A stretch of DNA of 64,000 bases from Otatea glauca (GCA_036346275.1 CM070725.1:16234216-16298215), one strand, 5' to 3'; shown: positions 23,254-37,300, counted from the stretch's first letter. Notes: generated by a model not told the origin, from the sequence alone. Program-made: numbers and translations.

Positions 23254-26200
23254 TGAAGGACCATGTAGAGGTCCATCTATGTTTGTGATGAGTATTTGAC
23301 TTTATTTGAGCGAGGTGTGCTCAGGTTTGAGTTCGATTTGAATTGGAATTCAAAAGGAAGCAATTTGAATTGTGTTACCTTCTTGTGGTACTACCGGCCT
23401 GTGGTTGGCGGTAGAATCGACAGATGATTGAGACATAATTAATTGTGAGCATTTGTGATGATTGAACATTGCTATGTGAGGTATTTTCTAGTTTTTGATG
23501 GTTGCAGGACAACGATATTAGATCATGGTGAGGCGAAAGATGACCAGGACTAGGCGAGGAGCGTCGGAGGTCTAGACGGTCGGTAATCGCCGGAATATGA
23601 TTGGAGACGGAGTCGGGGCAAGCCGTGAAGACAAGGAACGGATGAGATGTGTAACACCCTAAAATTTTCTTTAATTTAAATTTTGAAGTATTTTTGATTC
23701 TTGAGAATTTCTGAGAATTTATTAGAATTTAAATTGGATTTACTTATTTCTAACCTTTCTTGAATTCAATTAAATTCACACAAAAGTTTATGCAAAGTTT
23801 TTTCTGGAAATATTTTATCTGAGTTATAAATGTTCCAAAATATTTACCAGAATTTTTCTGGGATTTTTTTGATATTTTTACTATTTTCTTTGGCCAAAAC
23901 TATTTTCTCGAATTATTTTTATTCGAAAAAGAATTAAAATCCGTGGAATAGTGTTTGGGCCGAAACGTTCGGTCCGGCCCAGCTCGTGTCGCCGGCCCGC
24001 GCAGCCCGCCCCGCCAAAACCCTAGCCGCCGCCGCATCTCGCCCGTTGGATCAGCATCGTGCGGTCAAGAAACCACCACGTCACTTCGCCGTTTTCGCCC
24101 GTTGGATCGTGCTTGTGGCGCTAACGGGATTTCGCCACGTCGCTTCTTCCTCGCGAGATCGTCGGAGCAACGGCCGCCCGCATGTCCGCCCGTTTCGCCG
24201 AGGATTGCGCACACGTCGAGGCGCTATTTAGTGCGCCGCTACCACCCCCGTGTTGCACACACCTAGACGCGTCCGTAGCCCTAGCGCAGACCTCCCGAAA
24301 TGCCTCCGTTTGCCCGCAAAAGCTCGCCGTAGTTGTTCCCTTTGCGCCGCCGCTGTTTTTCGCCATTTCCCTCGCCGTCGGTCCATCTCCACTGTCGCCA
24401 AGGCCATCGGAGTAACGCCTGCCCCGAGACGCGTCGAACACGCCAGATCTTCACACCGGAGAAGCCCCGTAGCACCGAGTTGCACGTCGTCTTCTTCCTC
24501 TCCGGTGAGATCTACACCGCCGCGATATCACCGCCAGCCGAGCTTCGTCCACCATCCGATCGCTGCCGAACGCACCAGATTCATCCACGTCGCCACTCAA
24601 CAGTAATCATCATCTTCACTCCTCAGCTGTTAGATTTAATCAACGGTCTAGATTGCTTCGCTTAGATTCACGTTAGTTTTATTTCAGCCGTCAGATCTAG
24701 ATCGTAGGGTTTTTATCTAGCCACGTCACGTAAATATCATAGCCGTCAGATGCGCGCCAGTTGCCTTGGATCGCGCCGCGTGTCGCGCCGCAGTAGGCCA
24801 GAGCCGATAGCCTTGGCTCATCTTGGCCGTTCGTTTTGAATCGAGCGGATGAGATCGCACCGTGCATCGGGCCAGTCCCGTGTTGACGGGTGAGGCGCGG
24901 AAATCGAGGAGTCAGCACCGCCGTTTCTATCGACGTCGCCCGATTAACCGTGGTCGTTCGATCTGGATCTGAGGGTCACGGTGAAGCCACGTGTTGGCTC
25001 CGCGGTAGAGGTGAGGCGAAAAGTCACATGAATCTCGGTCGTTCGTTTTAAATCAGATGGACGAGATTGAATCGAGTTTCGGCGATTAGTTTAGCGCCGC
25101 GTGTCGCAATGGGATTGGTCGTGCTTGCGTCACCCAGTGCACATACACAGTGCCGCTGGTCCACGGTGGACCAAAGCCTGGCGTGGACCCAGTCCATAGA
25201 CCAGAGCGACGTGGCAGCCTCTGGGCATGCCACGTGTCGTGCTGACGTCATAAATATTTTTATATATAAAAATATTTTGGCCAAAATTCATTTCTGTGCT
25301 GACGTCATCATGATGCGATGCTGACATCATAAATGCGATTTTTTTAGTATAAAAATAATTCGGAGAAATCGGATTTCCTAATTTCTGTATTTTCAGATTT
25401 TATTCAAACTTCAAATGGCTATAACTTTTGCATTATAACTCGGATTTGGGTGATTCAAATTTCTAAAAATTCATAAAATTGTGATATATTTAATGGTGAA
25501 TTTTATTTGAATTTTTGAGGTCATTTAGTCCTCTGTATTAGTTATTTATTATATGTATTGTCTGTACGAGTAGACGCAAATTTGCTGGAAGGTTTCGAGT
25601 AAGAGTTCGTCGCTCAAGGCCAAGCTTCGGAACATGACCAGCAACTCTTTGAAGGCAAGTGATGCTTTGATCATTTTGATCCCAGATTTTAAAATGTAAT
25701 TTATGCTTTGAAATTATGCATGCTTATATATTAAAAATGAATTTAAATTAATTTGGGATAATGTAGTTAATCAACCCATTTGGTTATGCCACCTTGGAAT
25801 TATTAATTGTATGCCCTAAATCATTGTCACCCTAAGTTTGATTGTATTAATTGGATGCTAATATTGTGCCAACACGGGAGGCTAGACCGTGAGTAGATGC
25901 TTAGCCTTGCAACAAATCATGAACGATCTTTCTGGAAATGCTACAATATTGATTAAAGAAATACTGAATGTGTTTTGAAAGTGGTGCGATGATGCCACAT
26001 GATGAGATTGAGGTACGAGACACGTGTGGTTTCATGCATCGATGTTGAGTTATTGCTTGGCATGTGTTGCACAATAATCAATGGGTGGGAAATGATTTAG
26101 GCTGGGCAAGTGGCAAGAGGCTGTGTGCCAGGTGGGCCTGTGTGGCAATGGGTTGTTGTGTGATGTGAGTCTGTGTGCCACTGTTTGAGTGTTGGAAGTC

Positions 26201-28581
26201 TTGCCTTGGTCAGTTAAGGACTTCACCTTGCAAGCCTTTGATCTGAGTCACCCGTACAACCACATGTTTGGTATGGGACAGACCTAGTTGATTAGGGTTC
26301 TGATATCTTTCCTCTGATACCTCGGGGTGACAGTGCACGGGGTGTATTCAGACGGGAGCGTACACGTGCTACGGCTTGGTGCACATCCAGCGGTGATTTG
26401 CACATCCTATACTTGGCTCTGTGTGAGGGAAGTGATAGTGAAGGCAATACCGGAGAGGTTCTTTGGTTAAGGTAGAGGTTCCTGAAAAGCTTTGTTGCGG
26501 ACAATCACCTGTGTGTTGAGCGGCTGTATCTTGTGGGTAAAGTGTACAACCTCTGCAGAGTGTAAAATCTATTCGAATAGCCGTGCTCGCGGTATTGAGT
26601 ATTGCTCGGGGATTACAGTCAAGGGGTAGATCTTCATAAATAAAAATGTGGAAAGGGTGGCTGTGTGCCAGTGTTAAAAATGAACTGTTAAGGCTGTGTG
26701 CCGAGAATCTTCGAAGAAAAACTACTTGAAGAAATTAGTATTATCATAACTGTTTCACTGCTTTAATCTAAATAAGATACTGGTTTAAAAATACTGTTTG
26801 ATGCAAAAGAACCAATTAAGCCAATCCTTTGGAATAAGCTTGCATATAGTAATAGCGCTGCATTCTGTGCATTACTTGTTGAGTGCCTTGTGTACTCACC
26901 CCTCCTTGCTTATCAACCCCAACATCAGTGGAGGAGTCTACACCAGCGTGGGAGGAGGAGTTCAATGAGGATCCGGACAATTAGGGGGCAATCCCAGTCG
27001 GTTGCCTGTGGCAAGATGAAGGCTTCCACGATATTTATTTTTATTCCGCTGCTATTCTATTTACTCTGAATAATGTAAGCCCTGCGTGGCTGATTCTATG
27101 TAAGGAGACCATAAGGTCGTACAACTCAGTTTATATAAATGTTTGCACTATTTATTCTTATATCGCTGCGAATGTCTGTGATGTGCAACCCTGTAAGACT
27201 GTGTGTGCTAGCGTGATCCTGGACTAGCACAGAATACACAGAGGGTCCGGATTTGCAGATTCGGGTCCCGACAAGATGCTAGCTAGACGTTGCGTGGATC
27301 AATTAGGACCATTGGATCTTTGTCTAGTTGATAGGTTAGCGGGTCTATTTATTGTGCTTTGAGAACCGTGCAAGAAAATCCATTATGTGTTGTGGGTTTT
27401 GGGTGAACCCTTCCATGGCTGGTTGAGTGGGTAAATCCTAACCCTTGATGGATGCTCTACGGTTTAGAGACTTATCCAATGGTGGTAGGTGGCCCAAGAG
27501 TTGCATAAATAGGGGTGGAGGGGTAGCCTTCCCCCTTGAAGGTTTTGAGGTTTTTGATGCTCCTTTGAGCTTTGCCCACATGAATGTGAGGCTTTGTAAC
27601 TTCTCCTTCTAGAAAATATAAAAATTTTCTTTACCTTATTGTGAATTAAAATTGCGCATTTACATTATGTCCTTACTTTACACAATTTAAATCCAGCATT
27701 TACTTTCCCGCATTTACATTCTCGCATTTCACTTTCTCGCAATTTGGATTTGCCTCCCCTCCTTCTAAATGTTGTTCTTCTATATGTCTTGAGGGTGTTC
27801 ATGTGGTTTTACATCTTTCTTGCACCCTTGGATATACTAGAGATCAAGTTTTTATCGAATTGCAAATCTGTCCAGAACTTATTCTTCGCGCAGCAGTCAG
27901 TCTTTGATTTTTATAAAAACCTAGAAAAAGCCTTTTTAAGTGATTCGTATTGGAGAAGGTGAAAGACTCATATATCCATCTCTGGAAAAATTTGTGAGTC
28001 CACTGGTTGCACTGTTTGAGTGCTATGAAGTGAAAGCCGAGCCTCAAACATTCTGATCGAAGTTCTTGACTAACTGTAATGCTTGATTTGTCATGTTTAT
28101 TATACAAAGCTTTTTGAGGTGATTTTTAGTGGACTGTTTCACAACTCAACTTCTCATAGGGAGAAAAATTCCCAAAAATTTTAGAGCAACAGAAACTCAC
28201 CAACCACCTGCTCCAATTGAGGACAATTCCTGGAAAATCTGCTTTTACTTTTTTGGAAAGAGACTTTGGTGTTTTAGTTTTATCTCTTTTAGAAAAGTAG
28301 TCTTTGAATTGATTCCTCTTTGTTTGGACACTTGACAACCAGGATTGTGATTAAAAAATCCCTCACATGATTCATGGTTTTCATCAATGCAAGCTAGGGG
28401 TACACATAGTTGTCTAATTGTTCAGGTTTTGGAGGGTGTACGAATCTGAGAAAAACTAGTTTGAAGGAAAATCTTTGGGTATTTCAGATTTTTATTGCGA
28501 GATTATTTGGAGCACTTTGAGTGGGGGAAAATTTTATTTGGGATCATTCAAGCCCCCTCTGATCGCTATTTCGATCCTTCA
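23254..28581 (+). repeat. 5' LTR of element A, split by a solo LTR
   Basis: The LTR runs from TGAAGGACCATG to TTTCGATCCTTCA. With the insert and one target copy (23650-27278) removed it is about 1.70 kb, matching the 1.69-kb 3' LTR. At the TATA position this copy reads CATAAATA (27504-27511), whereas the 3' LTR has TATAAATA, so the upstream promoter is probably weakened. A dyad CTACCGGCC...GGCGGTAG lies at about 23390-23416. Confidence 0.9.
23650..27273 (+). mobile_element. Solo Ty3-type LTR inside the A 5' LTR, TSD AGATG
   Basis: It begins TGTAACACCC and ends TTCGGGTCCCGACA (3624 bp), the same termini style as the D LTR, which ends GTTCGGGTCCCGACA. The duplication AGATG occurs at 23645-23649 and 27274-27278. 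The uninterrupted site, GATGAGATGCTAGCTAG, is present in the A 3' LTR near 39855. No internal region is present, so it is a solo LTR left by LTR-LTR recombination. The middle (23950-25000) is GC-rich, and the open frames there are incidental. Confidence 0.93.
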
Positions 28582-28598
28582 ATTGGTATTAGAGCCGG
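28582..28598 (+). other. Primer-binding site of element A
   Basis: ATTGGTATTAGAGCCGG follows directly after the LTR end. It resembles the complement of the initiator Met tRNA 3' end (TGGTATCAGAGC) with one or two changes. The same sequence follows the element C LTR at 49800. Confidence 0.8.
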
Positions 28599-28636
28599 TT
28601 CTGCTCTTCCATAGATCTTGACCGGTCTCAAGAGTC

Positions 28637-31600
28637 ATGCCGATGGACAAGTATTCCACCAAGTCTCCTATTTTTGCTGGAGTTGGTTTTCTATTTTGGA
28701 AATCGCAGATGGAGTCATATATCATTGCCCAGGGCTTCCTGATATGGCAGAAGGTGAAACTCCCGTATGAGGTTCCTGCTGATGAAAACGTCACGGCCGG
28801 AAATATGGCTGACGTGGAGGCGAACGCTAAGGCAAGGAACATTCTCATACAGGGTCTTAGACGCAGTGAGTATGATAGGATTTCTCACCTCCGTTCCGCT
28901 CACGAGATTTGGGTGACCCTCGATGTTTACCATGAGGGCACTACTCAAATCAAGACCGTGAGGTAGGACCAGTTCAAGCGTGAGTTCAACAAGTTTGAAC
29001 AATGTAAGGACCCGAATCCACTGATTCGAACCCACTGTGTTTACCGCACTAGTCCCAGGATCAACGCTAATGCACACAGCTCAACATTGGTACATATCAC
29101 ATCATACTCAACAATAATAGAATAATACTCCATTTATTGGTATAGCTAATTGTATGATCGTATGACCGACTTACATTATTAAGCCATGCAGGGCAAGACT
29201 AAAAATATAAGCTAAGAATTAAGCAGCGGAAAGTAGAAAATGTAGATAGCTCATCAGTTCACCACAGGCAACTGACAAGGCTCGGACCCTAATGACTCGC
29301 ATCCTCTTGGAACTCCTCCTCCAACACAGGTGTAGATTCTTCAACTGTTGATTATTGTTGTTGGCAAGGGTGAGTATTTAAAACACTCAACAAGTTGTGC
29401 ACAGCATGCAATTCTATGTAACTATATGCCAGACTTATTCCAAAGGATAGGCTATCATGGCTATTTTGCAATAAGCAGAATTTATGAACAAATACAATAA
29501 ATAGATTGTAAAGACTGTAAAACAAATAACAGTAATAGATAGATTCAGCATTTCTGAAGTAGACCAAGTTTCCAATCCTAAGTCAAATATCATCTTCCAC
29601 ATGGCATCCTGCCATCCCAACTAAGTTGTTCATTTAATTAAGCTAACCCTTAACTGTAATTCCCGAACATTGCTCAATACCGCGAGCACGGCTATCCGAA
29701 TAGTTTTACACTCTGCAGAGGTTATGCACTTTACCCACACGATACAACCATACACCACAAAGGTGAGTGATTATAACAAAGCTTTTACAATGCGCTGACT
29801 TAACCCGGTACCACCCGCTAAGGTTTCAACACTGGTGGGATTGGTTACCACATCCAGGGCCCCCCTCTTGTGCCATATGAATTACTCCATAACTCGGGAA
29901 CCCACACCGACCATGATAGCACCAAAGATAAGACATTGCAAATTAATTAGCTAGGCTGGCCCATACCAGACATGTGGTTGCATGATTGACTCGGGTCAAA
30001 GGCTTGCAAGGTTAAGTCCTTAAAGTGATCAAGGCAAGACATCCACATACCCCTGCCCATCGGGCCCACCTTGGCATACTCGCCCCTTGTCACTTGCCCC
30101 AATCTAAGTGATTATCACCCAAGTTGATTACCAAGCACCACGTGCCATCAACAATTCAACATCGTTGCGTGACATGACTCGCCACGACAACTCAATCTCA
30201 TTGTACGACTTCACATGACACATAAATTCACATCATTGTTCCATATTCCATTAGTCAAGATTAATTATCCATGATTCAAGTACATGTGATGACGCAGCAT
30301 GGCTAAGCAATCTACGACGGTCTAACCATCCCATGTTGATTATCATTACTAACCAACTATAATAACCCAATCTAGAGTGACAATAGATCATGGCATACAA
30401 TGACAAGGTAGGGTATAGATCAATATGGTATAATAGCTAAATCCCAATCTAATTTAAAACAATTATATACTTGAAATAGTATGCAATAGAGTAAAACAAT
30501 ATAGCATTTGTATAAACATGGGTTCAACATGATCAAAGCACAACTTGCCTTGGAATAAGTTCTGGTCTTGCTCTGAAACTTGATCTTGAGTTGTTGAATC
30601 TTCCTCCGAAGCATCGCACAATTCAACCTCTACGTGTACCAAAGGAAAAAAGCAAATAAATACCAAAATAGAGAGCAAATGAACTCCAAAAATCAATTAA
30701 AATTCACCATTAAATAGACCTCAATTTACAAATTTTTAGAAATTTGAATCACTCAAATCCGAGTTAAAATGAAAAAGTTATAGCCTTTGGAAGTTTGAAT
30801 AAATACTGAAAATACAGAAATTAGAAAATCAGAATTAACCGAATTATTTTTAAATCAAAAACCGATTAACTGCGTCACGCTGATGTCAGCATCGCTCGGA
30901 CCAATCACGCGTCGACACGTCGTCCTGGTCCATGGACCAGATCCACGGGACCACCTCTGGTCTACTGTGGACACGGTCCACGGCACCTCGCGACCCGTAC
31001 CGACACGTGGCTGCGATTGGTTGGCTGCGGTGTTGCCTACGATGCGCGCTCCGATCCTCGACGCGTGGCAGGATCAGAACCACTCGCGGAGGATCGGATG
31101 ACCCCAGGCGATGGCGACTGCGAGGCTCAATCCGAAGCGTTCACCCTAGATCGGACGGCTAGCGAGGCTCAGTCCCGAAGATGGCTGTGCGGCGGCGCAA
31201 TCTCACTGGCAACGGAGAAGATGACGTCGGCGACGGCGTTCTGTGATGATTCGGTGGCAGGAAACGGCGAGGTAGATGCGTCACGGTCCAAGGATCACGG
31301 ATCTGGAACCAGCACGGCTCGGAACGGCGCGACGACAGCAGAAAATGGCCCGACCCGCGATGGCTTCCCTCAGAACTCCGATGAGTCCGCACGGGAAAAA
31401 GGCGACGGCTTGGGCTTGGTGAGTTAGGGCAAAAGGGGCGGCGCGACTCGGCCTTCACGATGCACAGGGCTGCGCCTTAAATAGAGGGCTTGGGAAGTCG
31501 GAGACGATGTCGTGGCGGCGGCGGACTCCGGCAGCGATACGGAGAAACGACGCGGCTCTATCCCGTGCGTCCACGTGGCAACATCCGACGGATCACAAGC

Positions 31601-34015
31601 CTCGACGACGCGGACAAATCTTGATCGCACGATCAAAATTTAGCGGCTGAGATCAGAGGTGGCTAGGGTTAGCTGCGACGGGCTGGTTGGGCGCATAGTA
31701 ATGGGCCGGCCCGACACTGTTCATACAGTTTTAAAAGGAATTTTCATTTAAAATAATTACAAAAAATCATTTAACTTGCTTCAGGCAATAAAATTATCAG
31801 GAAAAAATCCAAGAAAATTCTCAAAAATAGTTTGAAGCATTTTGAACTCAGGTAAAATATTTTTGGCAAAACTTTATTTTAACTTTGCATAAATTTAAAT
31901 AGTTTTTGACAAAAGGCCAATATACTTAATTTAGAATTAATTCCAATAAATCCAGAAAAATCCAATAAATTCCAGAAAAACATAAAAGGACAATTAACCA
32001 ATAAAATGATATTAAAGCAAATTTTGGGATGTTACAAACAACACGCTGGTGAGAGTTTTGACGAGTGCTTTGGTCGGTTTACGAAGATTTTGAGCGACCT
32101 CCGAGCAGTCGGTTGCATATAACCTGACTCAGATAATGCTCGATATTTTTTGACCGCACTCGATCTTCGAGTTTGGAAAATGAAAGTGACCACCATCAAT
32201 GACACTACTGACTTGTCGACCTTGATTCTTGATGGGCTTTACTCCCGTCTCAAGACTCATGAGATCGACGTCATCTCTCGCAAGATGAAATCGCAGTCGA
32301 TGGACTTGGTCATTGATCCCACTGGATCTTCCCTTGATCTTTCTACTGGTTTCTCTCTTTTTGCCCTTTGCGAGCTAAGCAATGACCAACTGGAAAAATT
32401 TCTAGAAAATGAGCTTACTCTTTTTGCTCGCAAATTTTCACATGCATACAAGAGGGTGAGAGAGAGGAAGAGAGGTGGCATGATCACATGCTTCGAGTGT
32501 GGTGGCCCAACCACATTTGGGCTAATTGCCCCAAACTGGAGAAGACAAAGAATGACATTGGCGGTTCGACAAAGAATGACTACATCGACAAGAACCGCAA
32601 CAAGAAGCCTCCAGTTCGTGAGCTGGCACGTGAGAAGAAGTACCGTAACTTCTCCAAGAACAAGCTCTTCCACCGCGTCCTTGTCGCGCTTGACAACATC
32701 AACCTCTTCGTTATGGAGACACGGAGCGACGAGGGCGAGGATGAACCACAAGAGAAGAAAGGCGGCGATGACTTCTCTGACATGTGCTTCACGGCCTACG
32801 CTAACGGCATCAGCGACTCCGAGCTCTACAGCGACTCGGACGAGGTACCCTCCTATGACCAGCTCAATGAAGCTTTCTGCAAATTAGGAAAAATTTCATG
32901 CTAGAGCTAGGTGTGTGGAGCTAGAGATGGAAGTAGGTACCTTGGCTCGAGAGTTAGCTTCTCTTAGATCTTCTCCCTCTTGAGTCACTGATGACTGTTC
33001 TTTGTGTGATGCACTTCTTATGGAGTTGGAGAACCTAAGGACTATGCACGATAGTGTGTTATCTGAACTAGATAGTCCTAGGTTGAAGAATGCTAGCGAT
33101 GATTCTGTTGATGCTATTCCACTAGATGCTAGTTTTCTTCATGCTCACTCTACTCCATCATGCTCCAATTACCCTAAATTGCTTGCTGAAATTAATGCCA
33201 TGAGCGATCACCTTAGGAAGCTTTCTTCTAGAAACGATGAACTTGAAATGCATGCTTCTAAGGACCAAGTCAGCTCATGTGAGGGCTGTAGGCAACTAAA
33301 ACTTGACAATAAATCTTTAAATGTCAAGTGTGCTAAACTTGCTAAGGACTTACTAGATAAGTCACAAGAAAGTTGCTTGCGATGTAATGTGATTGAGGGG
33401 GACTTGGATAAAATCCATGTCGAACTTAGGAAGAAGTTAGAAGACCAAGTCCATAGGATTAGAAATGTGACGTGCATTTCTTGTGAGGCCCTCAAGATTG
33501 AGGCAGCCGTGCTGAGGGAGAAAAATGCACGTGCTGAGAGAGTTTCTCTTTCTGGTTCTTCTTCTTTCTCTCTTCCCTGTTCTTCATGTGCCTCTTTCTT
33601 CTAGGAGTGTGAGTATCTCATGAGCACTCTCGAGAAGTTTGTAGGAGGCAAGAAAAAACTCAATCTTATTCTAGACCAATCCAAGATTAGAAGATTTAAA
33701 AAGGGTCTAAGATTTGACCCCTTGGAGCACGCTTGGGCGCATCCTCCCACCATTGTGTGTGGCTCCAAGAGTGGTGAGATTGTGGTAGCTTCCAGAGTGA
33801 GTACCACGGTATTTAGGTCTGCTAGAGTTATCCAAGGGATCTTTGACCAGAAGGTTGTTGCTCCTGTAGCTTCTGCCTCTAGCAAGGCGAAGTACACATG
33901 CACCTTCTGTAAGAAGGATGGTCACCTAGTAGATTTCTGTTTCAGACACGCCAAGAACACTCGGCGTGAGCGTGTTGTTGCTCTTAGGGCATTCAGGGTC
34001 ATCCCTAGACTCTGA
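28637..34015 (+). pseudogene. gag: Copia gag of element A, interrupted by a solo LTR and stops
   Basis: The N-terminal part (28637-29002) includes MDKYSTKSPIFAGVGFLFW and SEYDRISHLRSAHEIWVTL. An in-frame TAG stands at 28964-28966 where element B has a Gln. The gag resumes at 32042 (HAGESFDECFGRFTKIL) after the nested LTR, with another stop after CI near 32128. A zinc knuckle CFECGGPNHIWANC (about 32493-32535) spans a frame change. A long charged, coiled-coil-like stretch (about 33000-33600) follows, with a TAG at 33603-33605. A second zinc finger, CTFCKKDGHLVDFC, lies at about 33900-33941. A long gag with a coiled coil and a second finger is typical of Sireviruses. It is non-functional as it stands. 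Confidence 0.87.
29003..32036 (-). mobile_element. Solo Ty3-type LTR (minus) inside the A gag, TSD AACAA
   Basis: On the minus strand it starts TGTAACATCCCAAAATTTGC at 32036 and ends ATTCGGGTCCTTACA at 29003 (3034 bp). AACAA flanks both sides (28998-29002 and 32037-32041), and gag reads on in register across the gap when the insert and one copy are removed. A TATTTAA-type box lies on the minus strand near 31480, next to the GC-rich section (30880-31700). There is no internal region. It belongs to the same broad family as the F, D and 23650 LTRs. Confidence 0.92.
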
Positions 34016-34381
34016 GTGCTCCTAAGGCACACATTGCTTCTAGACAGGTTAGAGAGTCGCCTGTTTTTAGGCAGCGTCCAGGACTCGGTTTTCATCTTGT
34101 TTCTTCAAGTTTTAGTCCTGGAGCCGTCCGTGGTAAGTCTTTCCACTGTCCTCTTGATATTCCTCATTTTTTTCATCGAGGTAGATATCAGCGGCGTGAG
34201 GTTTTTTCTAGTAGGAGTTTTAGGCAGCTTTACTGGGGTGGTTCGGCTTTTGCACCACGGTAGGCCAACCCAGTTTCAGCTCCTAGATCATCTCCTAGAG
34301 TTGCTACTGATCTTGTTAGGGTTAAACGTCACAGAGACACTCGAGTCCAGTCTTCTTCTGTGGCTGGTACTCTGAGGCGTT

Positions 34382-37300
34382 GTGTGGTTCAGTATTGGGT
34401 TCTTAAGTCTTCACTCTATCCCAGTACTGAGTCATCTTTCTCTCTTGTGTCTTGATCAGGTTCATCGGATGGGGAAGGGAGAAGTTTGGATTGTCGATTC
34501 CGTTTGTTCTCGTCATATGACCGGAGATTCTCGATGGTTCTCTTCCCTAGTCCGAGCCCCCGATGATGACTTGATCACTTTTGGGGATGCTTCTTTAGGT
34601 AGAGTCATTGCTAAAGGTATCATCTACATTAATGATAATTTCATTCTTAAAGATGTTGCCTTAGTGAGTAAGCTGCAATACAATTTGCTTTTTGTTTCTC
34701 AGCTTATTGGTGACTCTTTCGAGGTGAGTTTCAAGAGTAGCGCCTGTAGAATCCTCGATTCTTCAGGAAGGTTTGTTTGTGGGATTTCTAGATATGGGAG
34801 AGTCTTTCGTGCTGATTTTTCTGCTTCTTCTGGAGACTCTCTTCGTTGTTTGATTGCTTCAGAGTCCCGTGATCTCTCCATCTGCCATAGGAGACTTGGT
34901 CACATTGGTTTTGATCATTTGACCCGAGTCAGCAGTTATGATCTCATTCGTGGTTTGCCCAAACTCAAATTGGTCAAAGACTTAGTTTGCTCTCCTTGCC
35001 GACATGGCAAGATGGTTGCTGCTTCTCATCCCCCAGTCAGTGTTGTGATGACTCATGCACCAGGACAGCTTTTATATATGGACACTGTTGATCCAGCTAG
35101 AGTGCAATCAGTGGGTGGGAAGTGGTATGTTCTTGTTATTGTTGATGATTTTTCGAGATACTCTTGTGTGTTTTTCATGTCCTCGAAAGATGAGACTTTT
35201 ACCCATTTTAGGGGTTTGGTTCATAGGTTGTCTTTTGAACTCCCTGGTGCCCTACGAGCTATACACATTGACAATAGCACGAAGTTCAAGAACTCCTATT
35301 TTGGGAGTTTCTGTGTGGAGTTTGGTTTAGAGCATCAGTTCTCCTCTCCCTACGTCCCTCAGCAAAATAGGGTAGTGGAAAGGAAGAACAGGACTCTGGT
35401 AGAGATGGCCAGGATGATGGTAGACGAGTACAGTACTCCTAGGAAGTTTTGGGTAGAGGCTATAGCTACTGCTTGCCATGTTTCTAATCGTGTATTCTTG
35501 AGAGCACATTTGCACCGCACTTCTTACGAGTTGAGGTATGGGCGAAAGCCCAGTGTTTCTCATTTTCGTGTGTTTGGTTTCAAGTGTTTTATTTTGAAGT
35601 CTGGTAACCTGGATAAGTTTGAGTCTCGTTCTTCTGATGGTATCTTTTTGGGTTATTTGACTTCTTCTTGTAGCTATAGGGTTTGGAGTTACGATGTGCA
35701 TAGGATCATACAGACTTGTGAAGTGACCTTTGATGAGACTAGCCTAGGAGCTCGACCTGACATTTTAGGCTCTTCTTCGTCCTTCGAGACCATCTTTGTA
35801 GAGGATGAGGATGATGGAGATGATGGTGTTCTACTTGATCCAGTCCTCTCTACACCTGAGGTGCCTCCTGTTTTCATTTCTGCACCTTAGGAAGGCCAGC
35901 CCTTGCCTTCTGACTCTAATGCAGCTAGTGACTCTGCTCCTACCTCTTCTGTGCATGAGGTAGAGGTCACTTCTGCTTCTGGACCTCCTCATCATATTCA
36001 GCTTTCTTATCCACCTGATCAGATCATCGGCGATTTGTTTGAGCGAGTCACTCGCTCAAAATCAGGTTTGTCCAGTTTCTGCCTTCACTCTGCCTTTGTT
36101 GTCTCGTTTGAGCCGAAGGATGTGACTCATGCATTATCTGACGAGTCTTGGACTAATGCTATGCATGAGGAACTTGAAAACTTCGAGAGGAACAAAGTCT
36201 GGTAGCTTGTAGAACATCCATCTGGTCATAATGTCATTGGGACCAAGTAGGTGTTCAAAAACTAGCAGAGTGAGGATGGGGTTGTCATTCGCAACAAAGC
36301 TAGGCTAGTTGCACAGGGCTTTTCTCAGGTTGAGGGTCTTGACTTTGAGGAGACCTTTGCCTCTGTAGCTAGACTAGAGGCTATTAGGATCCTGCTTGCA
36401 TTCTCTGCATCCCGGGGCTTTAAGCTCTATCAAATAGATGTCAAGAGTGCATTCCTCAATGGCTATATTGAGGACGAGATTTATGTCAAACAACCTCCAG
36501 GATTTGGGAAGCCCAAGTTTCCAAGTCATGTATACAAGCTTTTCAAAGCTCTGTATGGACTCAAGCAGGCCCCAAGAGTATGGTATGAGAGGCTCAAGTC
36601 TTATCTTCTCAGCCATGACTTCAAATGGGCGTAGTAGACAAGACTTTGTTCATCAGACATCATAAGTCGCATTTTCTTCTCGTCCTGATTTATGTGGACG
36701 ATATCATTTTTGGTGGCTCATCTTATTCGCTTGTGTCTCAATTTTCTGAGGTGATGAGCACGGAGTTTGAGATGAGTATGATGGGCGAGTTGAGCTACTT
36801 TCTTGGCTTCCAAATCAAGCAGACTCGGGAGGGCACTTTCTTGCATCAAGGCAAGTATACCCGTGACCTCCTAAGGCGCTTCGATATGTCTGATGGGAAG
36901 CTGGTGATTACTCCTATGGCCACCACTGCTGTCCTCGAGCCCGATGAGGATGGTGAGCCTGCTGATCAAAAGGAGTTTCAGAGCATGATCGGCTCCCTCT
37001 TGTACCTCACTGCTTCGAGGCCAGACATACATTTCACTGTGTGTCTGTACGCTCGATTTCAGGCTTCTCCTCGCACCTCTCATCGCCAGGCGGTGAAGCG
37101 CATCTTCAGGTACCTTCGTGCTATCACTGATTATGGTATTTGGTACTCTTCCTCTTCTTGTCTGTCTCTTAGAACCTTTTCTGATGCTGACTTTGCTGGC
37201 TGTAGGATAGATAGAAAGAGCACTTCTGGCACTTGCCAATTCATTGGCACTTCTCTTGTTTCTTGGTCATCTAGGAAGCAGTCTGGAGTTGTACAATCCA

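Noticed and set aside
23955..24606. Several overlapping Arg/Pro/Ser-rich frames
   Set aside because: They are incidental open frames in the GC-rich middle of a solo LTR, present on both strands without known domains.
31017..31427. 136-codon frame
   Set aside because: It lies in the GC-rich part of the minus-strand solo LTR. No domain, and composition alone explains it.
32257..32751. 164-codon minus-strand frame
   Set aside because: It is antisense to the recognisable element A gag.
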